Source: Pomphorhynchus laevis (taxonomy: Eukaryota; Acanthocephala; Palaeacanthocephala; Echinorhynchida; Pomphorhynchidae). Taken from it: a stretch of 64,000 bases of DNA. The translations under genes were made by a program, and so were the position numbers. Location: assembly GCA_012934845.2 (NCBI GenBank), contig WNNJ02001104.1:415128-479127 (forward strand), in the 5' to 3' direction. Numbering within the stretch: position 1 is the first letter of the stretch; every line of letters begins with the position of its first letter. Below are positions 13,701 through 25,700 of this stretch, in pieces. The notes below the pieces were generated by a model. That model made no database searches. It saw only the letters and a list, made by a program, of their open reading frames with translations, and was not told the DNA's origin.

Positions 13701-16700
13701 AAATGAAAAATCAACTTTCTTCATTTAATGTGGATTCTGTTCAATCACATAGCAATAGACAAACAGCTTCTGCAACAACAACATCTCAAAATTGACAAAA
13801 TTCAAATCAAGATGATACTGTTACGTTGTTTCAACTATTAAATCTTCTTCATCCCTAGCAACATCAGCCGACAAATCAACAACCAAACAAAACTCCAGAA
13901 CAACTTTATACATGCGAACTTGAACAAATGCAGACAATGGGATTTAATAACCGTGATGTCAATCTTAGAGTGCTTGTTGCATCTATCGGGTACGTAAATA
14001 TAACTTTAGAACGTATAAAGGAAATTTTAGCTGTTGATAATTGTTGTCTACATTAAAATTTTATTTGAAACTTCAAATTTTATTTTTAATGCTTAAAAAA
14101 CACAATTAAAAATTTGTAAAAAAATGGCAGCACAAAAAATGTTTAAAATCTTTTATAAATTTTGAAGCTATTTCCGAAATAATCAGCTATTTTCAGCTAT
14201 TGAAAGCTAAAAAAGAGCCGATAGCAGTATATCAAAAAATGTGTTACTCACTTGTCTGTAGTTACGACGATCGAGAGCCATTCGTTGATTCCAGAAATGT
14301 TTGAAGAATTGAGGGAGCACTTCTGCGCGAATATAATGAGCTTCAACACCATCAGTGCCGCAACACTGTTTTACAACTTTCAATACGATTTTCTTCATTT
14401 CTTCATCGGGAGACTGAAATTCTCGAATTAGAATTAACATTACTTCGCGAGTATAGTAATTCGCGTACTCGGAATCCATTAACGGAATCAAATAGCCAAT
14501 TGCTTTAAGGAACGCTGCAAGACCCTAAAACCACACAATTAGAATCTAATTAGGAAAAGTATTAAAACAATGAAATAGCAATATTCCCAATATGTATAAA
14601 CCATTTGGATTAAGTGCGTAATATTTTTTATAAATCATATAGGCTGACTGAGTTTACGTATTTTGTACATTATATAAATAAAAAATAATAGATATTTAAT
14701 CTTAAGATTAAATATTAATAAAATATATTATTAAATATAATATAAATTATTATTAAATATAATAATTTTTAAAAATTATTAAATTAAAAAATTTTACAAA
14801 TTAAATATAATTTAATCGTCCACCATTTGTTGTTCCTATTGATAACAATCTTTATTTTTATCTTGTAAATTACATGAATAATAATTCACTAATAATTAAT
14901 AATTATATAATTACTATAATTATTAATACTTCTTATTTCTACATATTATGTCAACAATAAATAGTATACTATCTATTAATATTAAATGTATATTAATAAA
15001 TAGTATACGACTTATCTGAATTGAGATTAGAGATGAACTCAGCCTGAGTCCATCTTTAATGCCTTAATATGCATTAGATCTCTAATGCATATCACGCATT
15101 GCATGAATATGTAATATGTAATTTAATGTAAAATATGTCAGCTACATGAATATGCATTAGATCATATATTACATATCTAATCCTTGAACTCTATTAAGCC
15201 TGAATATACATGTATTTTAAGGCTATTTAATACATTCAATTAACACATTGACTGATATTATAGTGACTACAGAGAATTGCTGTTAACAAATACATTGCAG
15301 ATGTCGACATGGTTCTTATTTCAATATTATTTTTGTGTTGCTTCAAAATATTTCCAAATCGATGTATTTAATATGTAGTATTATTCCCTAATGATATGAA
15401 CATTGTTCTAATTTGAATATAATAATTCTAAATAAAATTTATAGCAGTTGCTTATTAGGCAACCTTGCCTGATAGGTCACTGGATGCTGCAGACAGGTAT
15501 CGATATGCAAAGAGAGCTGCATCTCTAATAGTTGGTGAGTCAAAGAGAGCAACTTGGATGAAATTTGATGAGCGTCTTAAACTTGATTAGCGGTCAGCTT
15601 CTAAGATGTTCCGGAGAACTATCAAAGCCTTTAGTGTTGGAAAGCAGAAATATGCAGAGACTGTTTTAGACAATTATGGGCATCTGTTAATCGATATTGA
15701 AGACATAGTCTCGTTGTAAAGATCATTTTATAGATATCCTTTATAAGGATGACGTCCTTCTCTCTTGGAAAAAGAATCTTCGAACTTAATGGAAGATTTC
15801 ATTACCTTGATAGAAGTCATTACTGTTGTTCACCAACTTTGTAATAGCAAATATGCTTAGGTTAATGATATTCAATCTTAGAATTTGAAGGATCTTGACA
15901 TTGAAGGTATGAAGTGAATAACACGACTCTTAAACATAGCACTGAAGTCAGGAAAAGGTTCCTAGTGATAAGCAAACTGGGGGTGATGATTCCGATCTAT
16001 AAGAAAGGGAAGTGAAGATAATGTTCAAATTATATGGGTATTACTCTTCTTAGCCTACACAGTCAGCTATTTAGCAATATCCTTGAGCTAGGGATACGAC
16101 TAATAGTCGAAGGACAGTTGCCTAATTATACAGAGATTTTCAGGCTATTTAATCCGTTCAATTTTTTAGATGATGCTGCCATCATCTTCAGAATTTTGAA
16201 CACTGTGTATTTTGCTCTTATTTAGATTTATTTCAGCGTAAAAATAAGTAGACACATCAATGAATTAGACACCTCAGAAAACATAACAAGAGTTAAAAAA
16301 ATTTTTTGGTTCAAAAAACAGAACAAGAGTTCTGTGAGTATTAGAAAAATACTAGTTCTAAAATATAAAAGTTCTGTGAGTAATTGTGAGTATCGATTAA
16401 GGATTAAGCTTATTATTATCACTGATTAATATCAGTGATAATGTATTATTAATAATACATAAATAATGAATTATTAATGTATAATTAATGCATGATTAAT
16501 AGTATTATTATAAAATCATTAATACTTGCTTATAATATTTAAAAGAATGAATAGAAATCAGCATTTGTTTGGAATAAAACAAATTAAATTTTTTAAAAAA
16601 TTCAATTTTTTTATTTTAATTTATAAATTAATGACAATCACAAATCAAAGTTCGAAAATTTAAAATTAATTAAAATGACTGCGAAATCGAAAATGACAAA

Positions 16701-19700
16701 TTGATTAACCTTTCCTCTGTGTTGCTTAATTCCTTTCCACAGAGGCTTCAATACGGTATCAAAAGATTCGATACCATACGGTGTTGCTGATTCGGCAAGT
16801 GCAGCTATCGCTAGTGCAGTAATAGTCCTCACCTTCTGTTGTTCATCCTCCAGCCCTAAAATTCAAGGATCAAAATATTTAATAGCATTAAATATTGTGT
16901 ATGTTATTAGTTTAAAAAATGATAAAAACGTTTTGATCAAACTCAAAATGCAAATACGATTCGTGCTTCGATCGTAAAAGCTACAGCAACCAGAGGCAAC
17001 ATGTCACTTTTAATCCATGTATACGCCCTGTTGACTTTTATAGATTTGCAAAACACTTATAAACTAAGTTAAGCGTGCTCACCTAACATTTTTTAAGATC
17101 AAAAAAATAATGGTATCTAAGTATATAAAAATAAGTATCAAAGTATTAAGATACATAATATTAGTACCTTAAATACTTAACGTTAAAGTTAAGAATTAAA
17201 AGTTTAATTAAAAGTTTAATTTTACTCATTCTTCAAATGATAAACTTATCCGTACAATAAAAACATTTTTCTATCAAACATAAATCTGATGATAATCTAA
17301 TCGAAATTAAAATGACAGACATTACTTAATAAGGATGCGTCAGACGAAAACAAATAAAAATACGAACTAACATTTAACTAATACGAACAAATAAAACTTT
17401 AAAGCTATGACATTTAAAAACTGTTTTTAATTAATTAATATTTTAAACAGTTAGAAAGTTTAATAACTTTTTAAAACTCCTAAATTAATATCATTTGAAC
17501 CTCATATTTTATTAATATTTAATATTAAACGTTCTATCTTATAGAATTTAATAAAATATTATTATAAAAAATAATATATTATTTTCATATTTATATATAA
17601 TAATAAATATAATTAAACAATAATATATAATAGGTCTAAAATTTTATTATCCATAAATTATAATAAAAAATAAATATAATATTTATATTATAATGTTTAC
17701 AATAGGAACAAATAGGAATAAACTTAATAAAATAAATATTGTAATTAAAAAATGAAATATTTTATTATAATATTTTATATTAAATTATTTAATTACATTT
17801 TATAAAAAGAATATTATATTTCATTTGTAAATTATATAATTAATATATTAAAAGTATAATTAATTATATAATAATTACATAATTATAAAATTAATTAATT
17901 ATATAATTATTTATTTAATTATAAATAAATAAACATTTAATTAAGTATATATTTAAATTCGGTATACTTAAATCATATTTATTATATTAAATATAAATTA
18001 TATTTTTAATAAAAAACAAAATTATTTTTAAATAATTTTAAAATTTTTCTTGTGTTAGAATTTTAACACAAGATATAAATTATAGAAATTATTTCATGGC
18101 GATTTAAGAGCATCAATAATATGTAACTATAACATCAGTTTTACTAAAATTCCATAAATACTCAAAATTAATCGACTTTGTTCAAATTTGTGTTTTTATT
18201 GTAAATTGATTACTATTTAACTTAAAAAAAGAAACAACTTTGAACATTAAAAATATACACAAAGGGTGTAATTGCACGTAAAACTCGAATATAGCCCAAC
18301 TCTAAAAACAGATTGACACTTAAAGTGCAAATACGCGGTTGAAGCCGAAAGTACTCGTTTAATATTATTCACCTAAAAAGAACAAAAACATAAATAACAA
18401 ACAGCAAAATAGTTTCAAATACTGTTTTGCGAGAAGTAGCTTAAAAATCACCATAGAAATTAGAAATATGAACGATTTTAAATTTATGATCAACAAAAAA
18501 TGTATGTAACTTATTCGGCCTATTACTAAATAGCAAAAAAAGATGATGAAAATAAGATAAACTTTTCAATCTAAAAACGAATGTTAACAAATTTTGCTTG
18601 ACTGTTCAATTGTTCCGGGTAAAAATAAAAGCCTTTTTGGCTAAATATAAATAAAGATCTTACTTGATAAGATTTGTGATCAATTTTCAATTTAAAAACG
18701 TAAATCATAAATTTCTCAAAAGAGAGTTAGACCAATCCGCGTGAAATACGTTGTTATCATTGAAGTCAGACGCGGAAGAACGGTAGCAAGTACCGTTTCG
18801 TCATCACAATGACTCATCAGTGCCAGATCCCTCCCACTACTGGATGCAGAGGATCCCTCCTATTACTGGATGAATCCAGTAGTGGGAGGGATCTGGCATT
18901 AAAAAATGCATAAACACAATTGAACTTCTAGAGAATTAGAACTATAAATAGAATAAAATGTTCGTATGTTATTGATTCATCAAAACACAAATCGAAAGTT
19001 CAAATTGTATAAAAACCTTTACTTGAATGACTAGCACGCAATTAGAGAAGTGAAGTTTGTATAAAGCACAAACGTTAGAAAAGCAAAACGCAGATATACC
19101 GTGCTCAACAATTTCAACGAGTGATCTTAAATGTGGCAAAATAGCACATCCCATGAGTATAGATATCTGCTGTACAATTTTAATTCCAGTGTGTCTGGCC
19201 TGCCAAGACTTTTTACTCTTGCATACTGCTTTCAAAAACGGAAGCAACGACGGTATGCCTAATGCCGAAGCAACAACAGCAAAGGCCCGTGCAGTTGTAT
19301 TTCTGACGTACTCATCCAGATTATCGATGTCAGGTCGCATAGTAGAAATCATAGTTGCTAATCCGGCAGCCTAAACAATATAATTTAATAATTAAAAATA
19401 ATTAATTATTAAATAATTAATTAGTAAAACATTATTAAAAATAATGTTTTACTTACATTTTGTTCGATATGACAATTTAGACAAATTTTAAAATCATATG
19501 ACAAAATGTACAAAATTTTCTCTTTTAAAAGTTTTGTGCGAATGCATATTGGAATTTAGAAATTTTTAAAAACCGAAAAAATATGATAATTATAATTTTT
19601 TCAATTTAAAAAATTAAAACAAGGTCTAAAATGATAATTAAAATAAAATTAAATAAAACAACATTAAATAACATTAAATTAATTAAAAATTAGCCAAAAA

Positions 19701-22700
19701 TTACTTCTTGGAAGAGTATAAATGGTAACGTATACGCTATTTATGGAGTATAAATGTTGATTCTCATTTTGTTGACCGAGTCTGAATTCCGATTGACGCA
19801 ACCATTTGGTGTGAGAATGAATTTATTTGAAAAATAAACCAAAATATATAAAAAATGTGAATTATTTATTATATTTATATTTTGTATTATTTTTGAATTT
19901 TTATATTAATTATATTATTAGGCAACTAATTAGTTGCCTAATAATAATTTAATTAATTATTAATAACTAATATTAATTAATTATTAATTAATAAGTAGGT
20001 TAATTAATGCAAGATATAATAAAGATTTACAAAGAGTAATAATAAAGAGTACTTTATTATAAAGTACTATATATAAATAATTTTAATTTCAATCCAGCAT
20101 TTATAATGATGGATTAAATTTATTAATTTAATTAGTTGATAATTAATTTATATTTATTTTATTTTTTAATTTATAAATTTTACAAATTTAATTAGTTGGC
20201 CAGTTGTTATTTGATCTTTATTATTAGCCGAAAATTACTTTTCATAATATATTTTCTGATTATTATTTGTCACAAAAAAATTTAGAATTGATAAATTTCG
20301 TAAATAATATTTCGTTCAATTTAAAAACTCTACTAACCTTTGCCAGATTTGAAATAATCTCACGACCTTCAACACGAGCGTAGTAATCCTCGTCAATCAA
20401 AAGTGGTTCAATTACGACAAGAATTTTGTGAACATACGGTCGAACCAAATCATCTAATTTGTAAAGAATTCGGTCAATAACTTTCACCAGTAAGTGTCGT
20501 TCTTGGTCTTCCAAAGTAGGTGACATTAATAGAGGCAGTATCTGATTTAGCATTGGACCGGCTCCGAATTCTCTTGCTTTGTCGGTTATTTGTCTCAATG
20601 CAGACTTTCGCATAGGTGGCGTACCGTTCTTGATTTTCAATAGCAATTTCATTATTTTACGTTCTTTCTGTTCTTCAGGGCTAAGAGATTCTTCATCAAG
20701 GTCGTGAAGTAGCTTCTCAAAATATTGGACATCATCTGGTTTTAAAAGTGGTAAGTTTCCACCAGGTGGCTGAAATTCTTGCATTCCAGCCATACCACTA
20801 CCCGATTGCGTACGAGAATCTGGAGTTTGCATCCTGAATCCAAGCATCGAAATGGGTGTTGGAGTTGCTGTAAGTTTTCTAGCGGGAGTCCTTATAGGAA
20901 GATAATTGGTAGGTGGAGGAAGTACTTTATATCCTGGCGGAAACAGCATGTCTAATTCATCATTTGTCATGGGTCGATTCCGTTCATCGATTTCCTTCTC
21001 CCATCTGTATGCTTGCATCTGTTCTGGTGTCATTACCAATTGCCCGGGAGTCGGAGTCGACAAAATACGTGCTGCCGTACCCATTGGTGTTGGTGCTAAT
21101 AAACCTGCGGCGTTTGGGGTAAAGTTACTTCCAACAGATGGTGTAGAAGAACCAGGTGTTCCCACTGTTGGTGTAAATGGTGTTCCGGATACAGACACAC
21201 TTCCGGGTGTTTCATCCCATCGACTACGACGCTTACTTACTGATGCAGCTCCTTGTATAACATGTTTAGGCGTAGATTTAATAACAACATCATCGGTAGT
21301 TCGATCAGTTCGTGGAGTTTCAGCCCATCCACTATGCATTGGCGTTTCTAAATGAAGTAAAAAATCAATAAATCTAGATGATTTCTATTGCAACATACCA
21401 CGTTCAGTCTTGGGAGTTTCGTCCCATCGATTACGTCTTTGACTAGGTGTTGATCGACCAGGTGTATCAGCAGATGCATTTCCAGTATGATGTACTGAAT
21501 CGGATGGTGCTGGAGTGGCGTCCCAATTAAGTTTAAAAGAAGGCGCATAAGAAGGTGTGTGACCAGGCGTAGCATCGAATGATGACAGTTTTGAACGACC
21601 AGGGGTTTCATCCCATTTACCGATAGTTCGTCCAGGAGTCGGTGCGTTGTCGGACTCTCCGCGCTTATGAGATTTGTTAGGAGTTGTTGATTCGTCATCA
21701 GTATGAGCAACATCCCACCTACGTTTCTTTTTTGTTCCATGTGAAGCGATAGCTGCAGAGCTGTTTGATTTGACCTGATCGGCAATTTTGTCGTACACGA
21801 TTTTCTGTTTTGAAATATGAAATTTTTGTTGGGAAATAATAATCAAAAAAGTACCTTCTCTTTCGCAAAAGCCTGCTCTTTCATTATATTGGCAAAGGTT
21901 CTAGCTGCTGCATCGGGTGTCTTTCCACCTTACAAAAAAGAAATGCAAATATACATAAATGCAAATATCTTATTTACTTCATTTAAAGAAGGTTTAATGA
22001 AAGAAATACCGTAAATTTGTAATCTGACCTGTTGTTGGTTGCAAAGGATCGAACATCAAAAGAAAACAAATCCATTTGCTCGTCTAAATAAAAACTATTT
22101 TAATAAAACTTAGTGACTAAGAGCCTAAAATTTGGACTCTTAGCCACTTAGTATCTGTTTGAAAAAAGCTTAACTTATATAAAATTTATTAAAAATTGAA
22201 TTAAATTATAAACTCCAAATTAAAACACAGAGCATCACACAAAAATATAATTGTAATTCTTTATTATTGTTATATTAGCAATTGGCAAATACTCTTTGAA
22301 TAATCATGGCAACACGAATTGTAATACTACAGCTCGCATACCATTATATCTTATTTACTTTAAAATTGAAATAGCAAATTTGATTCTTTAGTTTAAATAA
22401 TAAATTCTTTACTATTTTAATAAAAAAATATCATAAAGAGTTGTTTTCAATTACCCGTAGTAATTATTATATAAATTCCGAAATATATCACATACATTTG
22501 GTAACTATACAAGTTTATATTAAGCCTGATAATGGCAAGTACATGTGCTGCAGAAAGTAATATATTATCGCATATATCGTAATATCTGATATTATATAAC
22601 ATAATATATGATATATTTAATATATGACATTATTATCATGTATGTAATTATGGTAATAAAATACATCATATCTCATATATGGTTGATATAATATTACCAT

Positions 22701-25700
22701 ATATGCCATACCTTTATATTTTTGTAATTTATATAACAATATGTAAATTACAAATTATTAATAATTAATACATTAATCTATCAATAAAAAATTAAATTAT
22801 TAAAGCTTTTTAAATATTTAACAATTTTGATTATTAAAAAATATTAGAAAATATTAATTTTTAACTGTTTTCGTGTATTCAAACAATTTGAAAAACAATA
22901 TTTAAATTAAAAAAAATATTTAAAAACTTTAAATGCATTCGCTGTTTTGTCGAATTCCCAAAAAGATTTATTAAAACGTTCAATGGAGTCTTAAGTGACT
23001 TAAAAGTGACGATTCTAAAAGGGCTCCTTTAAATGAGTTACTTTAGAATTTTAAAAAAATATATAAAAATATACAATATATTATATAACATATTATATTT
23101 ATGTTAAGATATATAAAAAGACTTCGGTTCCTATATCATGCCAATTTATTAAATATTGTTATAACATATTTGCAATCTGTTATTTTAATAAATCAAAAAA
23201 ACACCGATATTTGAACAATAAAAAAATTTCTAATTTTGTATATAAAAATATAAATGTTATAAAAATGAACATTTAAATATTTACTTAAATAAATACTTTT
23301 TAAGTGAATATTTTTTAGCAGGAGGAGTGAAATGATAAATTAAATGACAAAGCAAATAATTGTTGAATCTAACTTTTGTAATCATTATTAGGCAAAATCT
23401 TAATTTAGATGAAAACACAAAACATACTGAATTTTAGAGATTGATTTAATCATCAGAATATAAATTATCTACTCGATTGCACAGACTGTACAATCGCAGA
23501 TAATTCATTTTTAAAAAATTGTCAATCTACGGAAATTTTATTTAATTTATATTTACATTTATATTATAAAAAGAAAAATAATTAATAAACATTTAATTTA
23601 TATTTATATTAATTTATAGAAAGATAATTGTAAAAATATTGAATAAATAAAGAAAAATACAAAATTTAGTGGGAAAATAAAAAGTATATAAAGTAACTAA
23701 ATATGTTATTTTTTTACTGAAACACTTAGATTAAAGCTATTACCCGCATTAAACAAATAATCTAAAAGAATCTCTAAACGATTCTACAAATCATAAATGA
23801 TAACTTTTGAAATAAAGTGATAATTGTTTACTAAATTATACAAATTATAAAAATATTAATATGAGTAATTGAATTTGGTCTCGCTGTCGTTATAAGCGAT
23901 GGGGAAATAAGAATTCACTTACAAAAAGTTAATAAAAATATATCAATATTGTCTGTCACCAAATTTATCACTATTTCGGCTCACTTAGTCCTCTACCAAA
24001 TTTATTAATATTTTCATAATATTTTAATCAAAATATTAATTAAATAAAAGAAATTGAAAACCTACCATCAGCAAAGGGATCTGATCGTTCAGGTGAAATG
24101 ATCATCTTCCTTCTGCGAGCAGCCCTTTGATACTCAGATTCTCTATCAGCAATTTTTGGAATACGTGATTGAGCAAATGGATCGACATCCTGCAAAAACA
24201 ATAAACAATATTCAATGCTTTAAAACTATATTGAAAAATTAATATTTTATTTTAAATAATATAGGATTATATTAATGTAGGATTAATAATGATGATCCTA
24301 CATTAATAATAATCCTACATCTATAATGTAGGATTCTAGAATTTAAAACAGAAAACTTAACAAGTAATTAATAATAACTAATGAGTAATTAGTATGTAAT
24401 TACAAAATTAATACACGTCTTTCTTCCATGCACATTTTTAGGGTTATGCTAGCACCTATATCAACATACAGCATATGATGTTTTAGGATATACCTAAAAT
24501 TTAATGATTTTAAATTTCTGAATATAGCTTAATGGCAACATGTTAAACGGGTACTATCTAATTTTAAAGTATGAATTTTAAATTTTATTTTATTGTTATA
24601 ATATTTATATTTTAACGCTTTAATTATTCAATATGTATTTATCCTTTTGATAGCAGCTTTCTTAATTCACAATTTTCAATTAATTCTAGATTATGGGTAC
24701 ATATATGTTCATTTATTTTATCAAAATTAAGACTTTTGCAATCGCATTCAGTTTATATGATGTTTCTAATATTTTCGTTACATATTGATTTCAATTCTTT
24801 ATTATAATTATAAATTTTTCGTCCTAATGGTGGTAGGCGTTTATACCTTATTTATTTGTGTCGTTGTTATTATTTAATCTATATTTATACCCTTTTGATA
24901 GCAGCTTTCTTAATTCACTATTTTCAATTAATTCTGGATCATGGGTACATATATGTTCATTTATTTTATCAAAATTAAGACTTTTGCAATCGCATTCAGC
25001 TTCTATAATGTTTCTAATATTATCGTTACATATTGATTTCAATTCTTTATTATAATTACAAATTTTTTGTTCTCATGGCTGTAATTAAACCCAATAAGTT
25101 GACATTGCTATTGCATGCATATGATTTGGCATTGATTGATTCTGATATACAAAGGCTTTTGAAGCTGTATAGTTCTTGCTTCTAAGAAGCAAGAACTCTT
25201 CGCTAGAATTTGTAAATTTGTTTACATATCATGAGTAATTTTAACATCTAACTTTTCATTCGCTAAGCATATCACAGAAGTGAGATGCAATTGTTTAGAA
25301 GCGATGAATGCATATTGTCATTATTCAAATTGTCAATAGATTGGACCTTTTTAGGTTATGCACCTTTTTAGGCTCATGGTGGCACATATATCCAATATAG
25401 CATATGATGTTTTTGGGTAAATTTAAAATTTAATGATTTTAAACTTTTGAATGGTGTTCAATGACCTTATCTTAAACGGTTGCTATCATCCAAGACAAAA
25501 TCACGTCACATTGGAGCCTTAACAAAAATTTCAACACAATCAAGTTAGTTTCATCAAAATTTAAACCTTGCAACTACCTCTAATTATGTACAACATGCTC
25601 AAATATGGCCTGCAAAAATTAGTTCGTTAGATTTGGAATTAATAAAATTTCCAACAATGACTGCAACAAAGTGGATGCTACCAAATGCCAAGAGTAGACC

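Noticed and set aside
13334-14056. Stop-codon reassignment, because the ubiquilin frame has six stops and no frameshift
   Set aside because: SF3B1, the ubinuclein-like gene and family B ORF2 have no internal stops and end at normal stops, so the code is standard.
16034-16225. Small independent gene of 63 aa
   Set aside because: It is part of a degenerate RT block (GITLLSL...) with stops on both sides.
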